Source: Phycomyces nitens (taxonomy: Eukaryota; Mucoromycota; Mucoromycetes; Mucorales; Phycomycetaceae). Taken from it: DNA of 64,000 nt. Positions 1 to 13,746 of this stretch are shown piece after piece (positions within the stretch are counted from its first letter, which is position 1; every line of letters begins with the position of its first letter). Below the pieces are notes generated by a model. The model had not been told where the DNA came from. It saw nothing but the letters and a program-made list of their open reading frames with translations, and made no database searches. The DNA lies in contig JAHRBC010000002.1 in the NCBI GenBank assembly GCA_022702545.1, positions 7,130,001-7,194,000 of the forward strand, given 5' to 3'. The position numbers and the translations under genes were made by a program.

Positions 1-916
1 GGTGGCTAGTCTCCACAGATACAGCCTGGAATATATTTTTCATCCTGTCAATGCTCCCTTGTTTTTGTTTTCATCTTGGCTACTTGATGTCAACCAAAAG
101 GAACAAAATTCATGCGACGGATTTTTTTTGGACAGTTATCTGCTCTGCGATATCTTAGATTTTAAACGTAGAGAGAGAAAAAAGTACAAAAAAGTACAAA
201 AAAGTACAAAAAAATAATAATATGTGAATCGAAATTCATTTGGTCAGCATAAAGAAAGATTCTGGAATAGACCTCTTGGTATTGTTGTACGTCGATAAAG
301 ACCTGTTAAAGACCAGTTTGTGCGTTAAAGAATAATGTACCAACAAATTATCCAACAAAAAAAAATAGACGCAATTTGTCTGTATCTACTGAGAAACCAT
401 ATTGCCCACAAGATACAACAATCAGTCGGTCAGTGCACTGGCAAAATCCAAATTCAAATACAAATTACAGAATTTGTTATTCTTACGGTCGCCCAACGTT
501 CTGGGCTCTAATATTGCATCAATCTGTAATTCATTCATTGGCCAATTAGGCATAGACTCTGTATTTTAGCACTCCTTTTTGTACCATAAAGAATAAATGC
601 AGGCTAGTTATTTGCTGCGGCAGAGCAAAAACCACGGCGATTTCGTCACTTTCTTACAAATATAGCAATCCCAAAAAGACGATGTACGAGGCCAGATTCG
701 CCCTTTTTTTTTTACAACTATATTTCATAATATATATTTTGTTATTATTATTAATAACATTGATTGATATTGGTACTTTTTACCTTCTTTCTTTTCTTTT
801 TTATTTTTTTTATTTAAAAAAAATAAAAATAAAAATAAAATATTAATATATTTGTAAATCTACATTTATATTACATATTTAAAAAAAGAGAAAAAAAAAT
901 AATAATCTGCTGAAAG
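1..916. other. 5' intergenic region upstream of the helicase gene
   Basis: No gene is supported here. The stretch is AT-rich, with A/T homopolymers concentrated in the last 250 bases (about 700-905), which form the likely promoter and 5' UTR of the helicase gene starting at 917. A short repeated AAAAAGTAC motif lies at 178-212. Reading frames here are short and have no recognisable protein similarity. Confidence 0.5.
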
Positions 917-3322
<2,406 letters not shown>

Positions 3323-4213
3323 ACAACAACAAATCATGACAATCCCAAAGAAAAAGAAGAAGAAGAAGAAGAAGAAGAAGAATTGAAATTGAAGAGAGAT
3401 TCTTATATCCTTTGCACGGACCAAGCAACAACATCATCAACAACACAGCTTTATTTTAATATCCATCGTATTAAGAACCCAAAATCTGTGTGTGTTTTAT
3501 ATTATTATTATTATTTTATCAAGGGCCTTGTAATTTCCGCGTACTTTTATCATTGTCTCTCTCTCTCTCTCTATTATTTTATTTGCTTTTCTCTCGCTCG
3601 CTCGCCAAATCAATCTGCTTGCTTTTTTTTTAAAAAGAAAAAAAAGAAAGAAAAAATACCCTTTTTTTCTTTTCTTTTTTGATAGACCATTTTCTTTTTT
3701 TTTTCTTTTTTTTTTCTATTCATTTTCTGTATACAAAATCATCTGCGTCATTTTTTTATTATTTATAAATGTATTCCAATATACAAACATTTATATATAT
3801 ATACTCTTTTCATAATCCAGAAAACAATGTGTGTGTGTGTGTGATATTACGGCAAGACAGGTGGAAAAGGAAATTATTAAATTGACACAATGATAATATA
3901 ATATAACGATATTATTATTAGGGTTTTATTGCTTAGGCTACTTTCTAGGTGACATCATGCAAGAACTGCAAATATTATGCTATACATTTATATATATATA
4001 TATTACAATACATTTTTTATAGTCACTATATATATAGTAAATAAGAACAATAGGTAGTGCTTTTTTGTCTTGGTACAGAGAATATACAATATTCTTTTTT
4101 TTTAAAAAATAAAATAAAATAAAATGTATATATATATAAAAATATAAATAAATAAATAGAATAGAATAAAATATATATATATATAAATATATATTTATGC
4201 TCTTTCTGGTATT
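3323..4213. other. Intergenic region between convergent genes
   Basis: The 3' flanks of the helicase gene (+) and the transporter gene (-) share this 890-base, strongly AT-rich spacer. It holds only microsatellites: GAA repeats near 3350-3380, CT repeats near 3560, a GT run near 3828-3842 and TATATA runs near 3990, 4125 and 4170. No gene or structured RNA is recognised. Confidence 0.6.
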
Positions 4214-5657
4214 TTAGTCTGATTTGAAATCAGCAATCAGTGCTTCAACAGACTCCTTGGTACCAAAAATAAGACCAACGATTCCTAGAATAACCACCAA
4301 GAGGCACCAGATGAGCTCATAGAATGGCTTATTTCTGAACCCAGTCAGACGCAGGTAGAAAATGACGGGGAAGATAAAGATCAGAGTGCAGTTTGCAAAC
4401 GCACCCAACAAGGACATCAAGTCGTCAAAGTGAGGCACAGACACACCAATTGCACCCAGTGCAACCACAATGACAATTCGCAGGAATGCACGGGCAAAGA
4501 ATTCTCCCCACTTTCCAAGCCGGACGACTGTGATGTTGCACATTTCTTCGATATCGAGCGACAGGGAAGTGATCAGGATAGGAGCGGCAGTCAGGACGTG
4601 GATGGTCATCAAGACAATGGCAATGGTTCGGGGAACACCAGTAGGAATGCTGTTGTAGATGGGACTCAAGACGGTGGTTCCATAAATGTAGTAGCCTGGA
4701 ACAGCTGTAACGATGTACATGATGGCACATGTAGACAGACCTGCAGCCAAGACTTTTGGCCAGTCCTTTGGTTTCTTCATGGATGCCTCGACGTGGGGGT
4801 AGACAACGTTTCCTCCGAATGAAAAGGAGATTGTGCTGAGGGCGATTGGGAACTGGTCCCAGATAACAGGATCATGGACAATGTTCGTCTGGTTCTTCTC
4901 GTCAAGGCAGGCCATGACAAGCACGATGATGACGACGATGAGGGTTGCTGCAGCACCAAATGCACTCATGAACGCGACCTCTTTCATTGACTTTACGAGC
5001 ACGAATGGGATGGCGACGATTGCACAAGAGATGATGATCCAGGGAGTGTTGCCTAGTTCGGCTACGGTTCCTTTGCAGAGCTGGTTGAGGTTGTTGCCCG
5101 AGAGAACCATGTAGAGGACCGGGGCACCAAGAAGAAGACAAAAGTTGAAGAAGAAGGTGACCCAACCACCTACAAATCCAAATGCAGCAGTGGCAATGTC
5201 TTTGTAGGTATGGAGTCTGTTCTTTCCGTTTGCATAGAGACAGCGGACCAGGATTGTTCCAGTGTACTAAACAAGACAAGATGATATGAGATGGGATGAG
5301 AAACGGTTGTTGGGAGCTAAAAGGAAATATTATTTACAATTGACATGGCCCAAGCCAAGAAGATCACAAAAACGCCAATCCAGCCACCTTGCTTCAAGGC
5401 ATAAGGCAGGCCGAGTGTTCCAGTACCAGCAACGACACAGACGACGTTAAAGTAGGCTAGAAATGATGAGCCTGCGCCTTCACGATCAATGTCTTTAAAG
5501 GACTCGGCCGAATCGGCAACTATGGAGAGTTAATTGAATGATTCAATGAGGGGGAGGGGAGAGGCTTACTGCTGAATGCTTCAAATGATACATGATCTTG
5601 GATATCGACTGATTGTTTCTTTTCTTCGTCAATCGCCTTTTTGCTTTTTGGACTCAT
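4214..5657 (-). CDS. AAAP-family amino-acid transporter (Avt-like, vacuolar type)
   Basis: This is a multi-pass permease of the amino acid/auxin permease family (Aa_trans), most like fungal Avt transporters that move neutral amino acids across the vacuolar membrane. Three exons on the minus strand are proposed: 5657-5570, 5519-5338 and 5266-4214, giving about 440 residues and an intact frame. After a short polar N-terminus (MSPKSKKAIDEEKK) comes the family's first-helix region with GTGTLGLPYALKQGGW, a strong signature. About ten further hydrophobic segments follow to the end (IADFKSD). Substrate and direction cannot be read from the sequence. The 2.2 kb upstream (5658-7839) has GA and GT repeats at 5715-5775 but no evident regulatory motif. 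Confidence 0.9.
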
Positions 5658-7839
5658 AAGTGTATTTTTGATATTAAGATTTGGTCAATAGTGTAGTCTA
5701 GTCTAGTGTAGTATAAAGAAGAGAAAGAGAAAGAGAGAAAGAGAGAGAAAGAGAGAGAGTGTGTGTGTGCGTGCAATAGAACTAGGAAGCCAAAGAACGA
5801 ATATTTTTTTTTCTCTCTTTCTTTCTTGCAAAATAATTTATAGGTTTAACTGTTTTTGTACAAGATCAATTGCCGTATATGGCAGTGTGGCTGTATTGAT
5901 TTAAATGACCGCCAGTGTCTTTTGGATGTTTATTTTGTTCAGATGCCGATTAGAAAGCTCTATTTTTTGCGGGTCTCCTCTGTCTGGTTGGACGAGGGTT
6001 GCTTGAGTCATATGCCTTGAATCCATATATCCTTTCAATTGTCCTGGCTGATATTGAAACCCATGAACAAAACTGCCTTTTTTCTTTTTTACCAATTGTT
6101 CTTTATTTACCCTTATCAGTTGCCTAGCCAATCTACTCACTCTATAGAATCAGTGCGGGATCTTTTCTTTTTTTTGTAAAAAAACCCCATGGGTTCCTGT
6201 TTGTTTTTTTTTATTTTTTTTTGTTTCTCACGAAATTAAGTTGGTGCAACAGATCGAACAAAACCTAATCTTTCGAACCATTCAGAGTGCTATTTGTAGT
6301 CCATATATGGAAAGTGGCATTACTTGCACATCAAACAAGCAACTCTATAAACACGTTCCTATAATTGGCATGTATTCAATACCTGTCAAATGCAGCACTC
6401 GAACAGCAAGAGAATATATACACACACACACACATTTTTTTAAAGATATTAAAATCCAAAATAAAATAAAATTATATATACACATTTTAATAGAAATGCC
6501 AACGCGACGTATGTGCTGCAATTGCGTACACGAGGACCTTATAATTAAAACATGCCCACCAACAAACCCACAATTGGGTCCTTTTCTATAATCAGCATTA
6601 TTATATTATAATGATAAAATATATGTGCACCTGAAATTGATCGTATGAGAAAGACTGGGTGGTGAGAATAAATTAGGGGCCGTGAAATCAGCACATTAAT
6701 GTGGCCACCATACACAAAGATCAAATTACAAGAGAGAGAGAGATAAAATGAGATCCAAAGGCAGATTGGGTTGTACAAATATATATCTCTATCCAAGGTG
6801 TACAATGACACGGGGACAAATTAACACTCGCTGATTACCATCAAGAGCCATCTTGTGAACCGTGTCAATAGAGATCCCGCAGAATCATCTGGCCAGGTAT
6901 CTTTGAGCAGAAAGAAAAAAACCGCCCCCAAAAAGCAAATCTTGTCAGGGTTGGAAATAAATAATCATAATAAATAATAATAAGATATATTTTAGCCTTC
7001 ATAATCACATTTGCCTCGAGGTCTTTGCTCCAATTGAATAAACGGCTCATTTACAGTGCAAGCCACTGTCATTATCAGACCACAATACAACTGCCAGACT
7101 ACATTTTTATATGTATATTGATTTAAGCAGGCCTGGTAATGCCCTGTCATTCCACTTTTATAGCAGATTTCATACTAGTTTACCGTGGTCTCCCTTTTTT
7201 TTTCTCATTGTCCAACTGAGAAATAGGAGTCCAAATCCACCGTATGTCTTTCTTTGGGGGGGCGGTTTTTTGTTTGTTTGAATGTATATAATATTTTAAT
7301 TGTTATATACATGGGCAACATTTGTGGGATAAATTGGGTGATCTAACCTGCAAGATTTACCAGTAGTTCTTGTCAATAATCATAATATACTCACTTGTCT
7401 ACAAAAATGATTTCTCTGGTCAACTTTAAAAAACAAAACAAACAAAACAAGATACCTCTGGATGTACCAGCAAAGAGTACAATCCCTCTATGCAATACAT
7501 CTTGCCATTTCACAAACACTCGACATGTTTCCATGCCAACAATTAATTATATAAAGATTGTCATGGTTACAGTATCTGATGGCCTCTAATCATCTTGTCT
7601 TGTAAATCCTTTTTCTTTTTAAAAAATACAAAAAGGTGGCAAAGGTTTTTGTCAAATGGCTTTTATACAACCATGATTATATCAAATACAATAATATATA
7701 TATATGTATATATATATAAAGAGGCCTGGGAAATAATCCCTGGGAATACAGAAGACAATGGGATACTAAAATGTATCCCAATACCATTGGACTCACTTAC
7801 ACACACTCACACACACACTTTGCCACCCGTGTTCTGGTT
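5658..7839. other. Intergenic, AT-rich, no gene supported
   Basis: This 2.2 kb lies between the 5' end of the transporter gene and the 3' end of the gamma-subunit gene. It contains A/T runs, a GA/GT microsatellite at 5715-5775 and CA repeats near 6420. Open frames are at most about 115 codons and show low complexity without recognisable domains. The transporter promoter should lie in the first few hundred bases. Confidence 0.5.
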
Positions 7840-9192
7840 TTATTTTTTGTATCCTACAAGATACCCAAGTATATCCGAAAGACTGACAATCCCAACCAGT
7901 TTGCTTTCGTCATCAATTATAACCAGACGATAGGTACGCTGCTTTCGGATCATGTTAAAGATGGACTGGAGGGTTGACTCCAATGTGCAGGTATGGACAC
8001 CAACATAATCCTATCCACCCTCCCCACATCAGAACCATACCACCAATTGCTATCCAAACACACACACACACTTACCGCAGGTCTGGAATCCAACACTTCA
8101 CCCACAGGAACATTCAGTTTGTTATACAGACCACTCTTTGCTATACTCTATAAACAGATTTCAGTACACATTATTATTATTATTTTTACCACCAAGGTTA
8201 TCTACGGACCATGACATCCACAGTTTCGTATACATTCAGAACCACGCCTATCGAGAACCAAATAGAGAGTCTTTATCATGAGCACCAAACCAAACTCCAC
8301 CACCCATCCCCCCCTACCGTTCTCATCCACAATCGGAATCGCACTGATATTCATCTCGGCAAACGTATTGATGATCTCGATAACAGGCGTATCGACAGTA
8401 GCCGTGGCAACATCGCTGCCATATGTTCCAATCTGTAGATCCCCCAAAGTCTGCTTCAAGGCATCCGTCTGTTTGAACTATCCAGTTTGCCATCAGTATA
8501 CCCACCCCTCCCCCTTTACTTTTCTAACCTCCCCCTCCCTCCCTTTTTTTTTATGCCTCTTACATTTACAGCAATGAATTTGAGCAATCGATACTGAGTA
8601 ATCACACTCACAATCATCTCTGTTCCACACGCACTCTCGTCTCTATCCAACAGAGCCACCCGATGTGCTCTACTCTCGGCCAGCAGCCGACATGCCTCAT
8701 GGAGACTGGCCATGGGATGCATCGATAAGAGCTGCTGTGGCGCAAGGGTCCCGTTGTGCCGTTTGGGATCACGGAGATCTTGGATCTGAAGAATGTCGAG
8801 TTCGAGCAGGGTGTCGGGATCAGAGGCATGGGCATAGTAGTATTGGATAAGCTTGATGAAATCCGCAACCATCAACATTCCGGCAAATTTCTGGGTCTTG
8901 CTTGACCAGAGGGGAGCCGAGACAATGCCTGAAAGGGTGGAATGGGCAACTTCTGTCTCTAGGTCCCAGCCAAAATGGAGGTAATGTATGAAGAAAATGT
9001 GCACCCACCATTCTGCATCAGTGCAGTCAAGGCTCTCTTGACCAGCAAGGATGTATCAAAGACGACGAGACGGTAGCTGACTGGCAAGACGTCGTATGCT
9101 GTGTGTTCCTTGAGAAATGACTCGATGAGCACCTGGATGCTCTCATCCTTGGAGGCATTAGATTGGGATTGGCAATCAGAGGATGAGGCCAT
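7840..9192 (-). CDS. SNF4: AMPK/SNF1 complex gamma subunit, CBS-domain protein (Snf4-like)
   Basis: This is the nucleotide-sensing gamma subunit of the SNF1/AMPK kinase complex, which controls energy and carbon metabolism. Six exons on the minus strand fit together in frame: 9192-9009, 8928-8564, 8477-8318, 8247-8206, 8140-8076 and 8010-7840. They give 328 residues, close to the family norm. Supporting stretches are YDVLPVSYRLVVFD near the start, GIVSAPLWSSKTQKFAG and DFIKLIQYYY in CBS1, CRLLAESRAHRVALLD in CBS2, FAEMNISAIPIVDENG in CBS3, and VGVHTCTLE followed by KLVGIVSLSDIL in CBS4. The acceptor at 8929 was chosen over an upstream one because it restores the conserved NGIVSAPLW. The exon 4/5 junction (VMV/PKSGLYN) is the least certain. 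The gene is divergent from the peroxiredoxin gene, 288 bases away. Confidence 0.93.
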
Positions 9193-9480
9193 GATAAGCA
9201 AAAAAAGAAAAAAAAAAGTGTACGGATAGACTGTAGAAAAGAGAGAGAAAGGAGGGGGGGAGAAAAACGGGGGAGGAGAAAGAATGATCTCTAGGTCTTA
9301 TCAAGCAAAGATAGGCCCTTCTCTCTTTTGGTGGCAAGATAAGCGGCGATATCCGTGTATATATATATATAAAGAGAGAGACAGAGTGTGCTATGCAATA
9401 ATTATAGGCACGAGTGACTGTCAATATTCTATTTTTTAAAGAGATCGGTTGGGGGACAAGAACGGTTTCTTCTTTACATC
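9193..9480. promoter_or_regulatory. Divergent promoter region, gamma-subunit gene / peroxiredoxin gene
   Basis: Only 288 bases separate the two start codons, so both promoters must lie here. A TATATATATATA run at about 9358-9371 lies 110 bases before the peroxiredoxin start. GA-rich stretches at 9240-9285 lie nearer the gamma-subunit start. No specific factor site is claimed. Confidence 0.45.
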
Positions 9481-10023
9481 ATGTTGAGAACAAGTGCGGC
9501 CAGATTTATTACGCGTCGATCCTTCCACGTATCCAGCGTACGTGCCATCAAAGAAGGCGACAGTCTTCCTTCTCTCCAAGTTGCCCGCAAGTCTCCTGGA
9601 GACACGGTCGACATCAACAAGCTGTTTTCCGAAAAGGCCAAGGCGGTCCTGTTTGGTGTTCCGGGTGCGTTTACTCCAGGCTGCTCAAAGACCCATCTTC
9701 CTGGATTCATCAAGCTTGCAGATGAGCTCAAGAAAAAGGGAATTGACTATGTTGCCTGTATTTCTGTAAACGATCCATTTGTCATGACTGCCTGGGGAGA
9801 GTCCCAGGGAAACAAGGACGAGGTCGAACTCTTGGCCGATCCTACTGGAGCACTGGCAAAGGCAATGGATCTCAACTTTGATGCGACTGCTGCGTTGGGA
9901 GGCCACCGTTTCCAGCGTTTTGCTGCTATTGTTGAACACGGCAAGGTCAAGAAGCTCTTTGTGGAACCTGACAAGACTGGATTGAATGTCAGCTTGGCTG
10001 AGAATGTTGTAAAGACGCTTTAA
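9481..10023 (+). CDS. Peroxiredoxin 5 family thioredoxin-dependent peroxidase, mitochondrial type
   Basis: This is an atypical 2-Cys/1-Cys peroxiredoxin of the Prx5/Ahp1 family that reduces hydrogen and alkyl peroxides. It is a single exon of 180 residues. The N-terminus (MLRTSAARFITRRSFHVSS) is basic, hydroxylated and free of acidic residues, as in a mitochondrial presequence. The catalytic block PGAFTPGCSKTHLPGF contains the peroxidatic cysteine with the usual Pro/Thr environment. Downstream, ACISVNDPFVMTAWGE and a FQRFAAIVEHGKV strand are typical of the family. No second cysteine is seen near the C-terminus, so a one-Cys mechanism or another resolving partner is likely. An alternative cytosolic product could start at an internal Met, but none is well placed. 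Confidence 0.95.
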   Translation: MLRTSAARFITRRSFHVSSVRAIKEGDSLPSLQVARKSPGDTVDINKLFSEKAKAVLFGVPGAFTPGCSKTHLPGFIKLADELKKKGIDYVACISVNDPFVMTAWGESQGNKDEVELLADPTGALAKAMDLNFDATAALGGHRFQRFAAIVEHGKVKKLFVEPDKTGLNVSLAENVVKTL

Positions 10024-11279
10024 TTGAATGACGTACAACACCCAAATAAACACACAATATACCTCTTGGACAATACGGCCATGGATATTAGAAACAAGAC
10101 CGGGAGTGCATATTTATATGTTTATGTTTATATATTCTGCAGGGATTCTGTGCTTGTGGTTGGTCCTCAAGAGATGGCCTCCTTATATACTCTAAAATGC
10201 AAGTATAAAGTCATCCTGGATTCCAAGTCCTTTATACATATATATATATATATAACACATCAGTTAGAACTTGGTTTGTATAGAGGTTTTTTTTTTTGGA
10301 AGCAGAAAAGTAGCATGAAGAGCAGCTTATTGTGTTGAAAATGGTAGAATTGAGCAAAAAGTAGTGTGTACCTTGGATATATATTGGCCAGACTTGCTTT
10401 AATGCTCAAAATACAGCAGGCTTCCACATCTGTTTTATAAGGAGAAAAAGTGCATGTTGCATATAGTCTTCACTAAATTATGGCTTGTATAAACAGTAAT
10501 AATGTGCGTACTATTTCCAACTCTATAGTCGTACATGATACATCATTAACACCCAAAAATATATCACAGTGGAATAATGCTTGGTCTTCGTACTCGCTTT
10601 CTAATGTGTCGATCTACTGTATAAATATTGGACAAAACTACTCTTTTTTTTTTTAAAAAAAAAAGAAGTCTGTAGGATCAGATCAAATATTGGCCATCAC
10701 GTAATATCTATCAGCAATATATGTTTTATTGAAACAAGCCATATCTAATGAATCCACACCCTGAATGGGCAATGTCATTTATTGAAACGAGGTTGAAACA
10801 TTTTTCATAAAATGTTTTCCAAAGACAAGATATTTTCAAATCTATTATTTCCTATCGGAAGAGTGTTGTATTTCAGAGATATGATTTATTAAAGACTTTG
10901 AAGGCTGTAAGCGCATCTATACATATATACCTATATATATATACATATTACTGATGATGAATCTGAATCAAGATCCTTCCAGACCACTTCATAAATATGC
11001 TGGAATTGGCCCTGGGTTGTTCATCTTGCGCTTTATCAGCCAAGAGCTGATTCTATACAGTAATTGGCAGTTGATTTACGTACAATAGTCTAAAATCAAT
11101 CTGTTAACTTTGAATGGTCAACAGAAAGTACTCCATATATAATACTGTTAGCAACTAGTGGTTTTATGACAATATATGCTAAAGTATGTATTTTTTTTGT
11201 GCTTATCTTGAGATTTATTTCTCATACTGCCAACTAAACGTCTTGTACACTCTAAGCTTAGTTTCTCTCATTATTGTTG
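10024..11279. other. Intergenic, no gene supported
   Basis: This is the 3' flank of the peroxiredoxin gene followed by AT-rich sequence with TATA microsatellites (10228-10255, 10920-10945). Open frames are short and without recognisable features. It appears to be non-coding single-copy or highly decayed repeat DNA. Confidence 0.45.
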
Positions 11280-11925
11280 CAAGATAGTCTTCAAATAATC
11301 AAGAGATTTGGTTCCGGCTCTCCTCTTGTCGACAAGCATCTCTAGGGCATTTTACAAGTACTCAATGGGGTTCAATCATTTCCCTCTAGTCAGAGATGCA
11401 ACTCGTCTGATCATATCATATCTTTCCATTGATTGATTATCAGACCAATTTACTCTTTCCAAAGCCTAAAGAAGTCTGGCCTTCTTGTGGCTATCTGTCA
11501 GTCTAGGTTTATATGCTGCAATAAAAGACTGGAAATCTAAGCACTTGACAGAGACGATTACCGTTTTCTTTGCATACATTAATCTCTATGCTGTCTAACG
11601 ACACCTTGAGCTGATTATAGGATACACATGGATCCTTTTGAATAACTATTTCCAGATGTCTATCTACGGTGTCCTCTAGTTTTCTCTTTGCTCCAGGTTA
11701 TTCTTTTAGGGAAAGAGCAATCAAAAGTTTTGTGTAATTGACAATTATTTACACACTAGACCTTGGTATCTCGACTATGTTTGCAATCCGCTGGAGTGAA
11801 TGCTTGGCTTTGTAAAGAAGGTATACGCCCCAGTAGTTTCTATCTTTACGGTTTTTAAATCGTCCACGTATATTATGTTCTGGTTCTCTAGATGCCATGT
11901 TCATTCGATTAATAGACTGATTGAG
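11280..11925 (-). pseudogene. Decayed Tc1/mariner transposase
   Basis: Minus-strand translation gives scattered blocks typical of fungal Tc1-like transposases in the right order. There is a helix-turn-helix region resembling SLQRIANIVEIPRSSV, then PGAKRKLEDTVDRHLEIVIQKDP with a following YNQL, then AAYKPRLTDSHKKARLL and ALERVNWSDN (the second from a different frame). A tract then matches the usual MIWSDESRVAS position, and the C-terminal NPIEYLWNALE-like region follows almost directly. Frameshifts and stop codons are frequent, and the segment between the last two blocks is missing, so a central part of the DDE domain is deleted. No terminal repeats were found. It is a relic. Confidence 0.7.
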
Positions 11926-12229
11926 AGAGAGAAAAGGTATAATAGTTTGAGATTTATATCAAATGTATGTAAATCATCTGCCTGCGGCTGTATAAAGGCT
12001 TCAAAATTTGAAAGAGAAAGAGAAAAAGAAAAAGCCAAAAAGCCAAAATGGTAAAAAGGTAAAAAGGTCTTGGTGTACTTTGTAAGCTAGATTCGAATTT
12101 AGTTTGTAGAACAAGAAATATAAGTATTAGTCTTGAGCCAAGGTAGAACACAATCATTGCTAGTTCTAGGACACAGCGTCTTGTTTACTAGGCAATGGCT
12201 TCCTTCTCTATCATACACAATCCACTTGG
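11926..12229. other. Unassigned sequence between relic transposase and repeat arm
   Basis: Nothing is recognised here apart from GAAA-rich low complexity near 12008-12045 and two AAAAGG repeats near 12050-12070. Confidence 0.4.
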
Positions 12230-12558
12230 CCAAGGCACACAGTACAAGTTTTTTACAGAAACTAAATTTATTTATAATTCACTTGGATTCAGTAATATCC
12301 TCCTCTTTCTCTTTTTATAAAAGTTCAATACAAAATAATGGGCTTATACCTTTTTATGCTTTAAAGTTTCAAGCCTTGTTTGCGTCACTACATATATTTT
12401 TCAAGCCATAGATTTTTATAAAAAAGCCAATAAAGCAACTGGTTATATATTTCATGGTGACTTTTAACAAATGTATTTCTGAACAAGTCTTTGCTAATGA
12501 CAATAATTTGGTTTTATATTAAAAGAGATCTTTTGGGTATTCTCACAGATATCTAGGA
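12230..12558 (+). repeat. Arm of the C2H2-gene repeat, left of the DIRS insertion
   Basis: From about 12240 the sequence matches 25270-25440, and from about 12400 to 12558 it matches the reverse complement of 25444-25620. It therefore corresponds to the central part of the palindromic repeat at 23.5-27.5 kb. The match resumes at 17008 on the other side of the DIRS element, which shows that the two parts were once contiguous. The outer edge near 12230 is approximate. Confidence 0.8.
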
Positions 12559-12610
12559 TTGTCCTGTTGAAACAAGTTTCTCGGGACAATTATGTGAGTC
12601 CATCGGACAC

Positions 12611-12735
12611 CGAACAGGAACAGAGAAGTGCTGTGATCATCTTATATTTTATTGAGCGAAAAGAAATTTGAAACAAATTGTTTTAAAATTGATTATAAAA
12701 GTCGCTTATGAATCAAAGTAATGTACTTCGATCAT
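12611..12735 (+). repeat. DIRS left inverted terminal repeat
   Basis: About 125 bases beginning CGAACAGGAACAGAGAAGT and running to the ATCAT at 12735 are the reverse complement of 16857-16981 with very few differences. Outside it, 12559-12610 is a unique left extension that is complemented only in the internal region at 16702-16774. Confidence 0.92.
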
Positions 12736-12801
12736 CTTTTCGCTCGCAGGTCATTACCGCACAAAAAGCCTGCATCCACACTATCTATTTTTCTTTCAAT
12801 T

Positions 12802-13746
12802 ATGACTATACAAGATCAAGCTCAAGCTCACGAACTCCAGGTTCTCTTGAAACAAGCCGAGACACACAGGGCTCAACTGCAAGCACAATTGGATCAACTG
12901 ACTGCCCAACCAGTTCCTATGGACACTCAGCCCTTACTACTCCATGATCTCCCTGTACGTCAAACCTACGAATGGGTTCCTTCTGAGAAACTTGCTAGTC
13001 TGGTGCCTTCCCTTCAGCACTCTCTTTTCTCCCAGACTTTCACTGAGGAAGAAAAACGCAACTTACTTGATCAGTACCCTCCGATCTCAGGGGTCAAGTA
13101 CTCCCCTCCTGCCACTCTCCCTCAAGCCAATAAGGCCTTTCACTGTGGACAGCACCGAGAGGACTCCTCTCTCCGGCAAATCCAGTATGCCGTTTCAGGC
13201 GTCCTAAGACCTTTGGACGTTCTTGCCCACTCTCTCCTTCAAGTGGTCCCCGAGGATCAACAACAGCGCATCTTCACTATCTTGGATGACGCCCGATCAA
13301 TGCTATTACATGTTGAAGGTACAATCAACAACCAGCGCAATGACTTAGCTTTTAGAGCTATCAACCCTACATTCTCGATGGCTCCTCCAGCCTCAGACTA
13401 CACTATGTCCCCCGACGCTTTCAGGGAAGCTATTGTTCAGCAAACATCGGCTCAGAAGGCTATCCGCGATGCTCGCCCGGTTTCCCGCTCTCGTTTCAAC
13501 CGGCAATCTGGTGCTACCCCCAATGGCCAGCAGTTTTTTCGAGCCGCCCCACCACAAAACGCTGGTGGGCATCCCGTATCAACCTCAAACCAGAGCTTCC
13601 AGCCTCGCCAGAACAACCAATCCCGTCCAGCCAACTTTCGGAAACCTCAGGGCCAACACAACCCGACTTTTCAGCCTCAACAGACCCGACCCTCTGGCAA
13701 CCAATACAGCAACAATCCGTTCCGATCGGGAAACAACCCCCAGTAG
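12802..13746 (+). CDS. DIRS gag-like protein
   Basis: This is the putative structural protein of the element. Starting at the ATG at 12802 it has 314 residues; the frame is open from 12721, where another ATG lies inside the terminal repeat. The first third is Gln/Ala-rich and helical (QDQAQAHELQVLLKQAETHR), consistent with a coiled coil. The middle holds YEWVPSEKLASLVPSL and LDQYPPISGVKYSPP, of the kind seen in DIRS gag proteins. The C-terminal 100 residues are rich in Asn, Gln, Arg and Pro without a CCHC knuckle, suggesting nucleic-acid binding by a basic tail. Its 3' part overlaps the upstream extension of the pol frame by up to 400 bases, so pol is probably made by frameshift or reinitiation. 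Confidence 0.8.
   Translation: MTIQDQAQAHELQVLLKQAETHRAQLQAQLDQLTAQPVPMDTQPLLLHDLPVRQTYEWVPSEKLASLVPSLQHSLFSQTFTEEEKRNLLDQYPPISGVKYSPPATLPQANKAFHCGQHREDSSLRQIQYAVSGVLRPLDVLAHSLLQVVPEDQQQRIFTILDDARSMLLHVEGTINNQRNDLAFRAINPTFSMAPPASDYTMSPDAFREAIVQQTSAQKAIRDARPVSRSRFNRQSGATPNGQQFFRAAPPQNAGGHPVSTSNQSFQPRQNNQSRPANFRKPQGQHNPTFQPQQTRPSGNQYSNNPFRSGNNPQ

Noticed and set aside
5901..6140. 79-codon minus-strand frame beginning MSRLARQLIRVNKEQ
   Set aside because: No domain, no promoter-like context, and it lies in AT-rich intergenic DNA. A chance frame is more likely; cDNA evidence would be needed.
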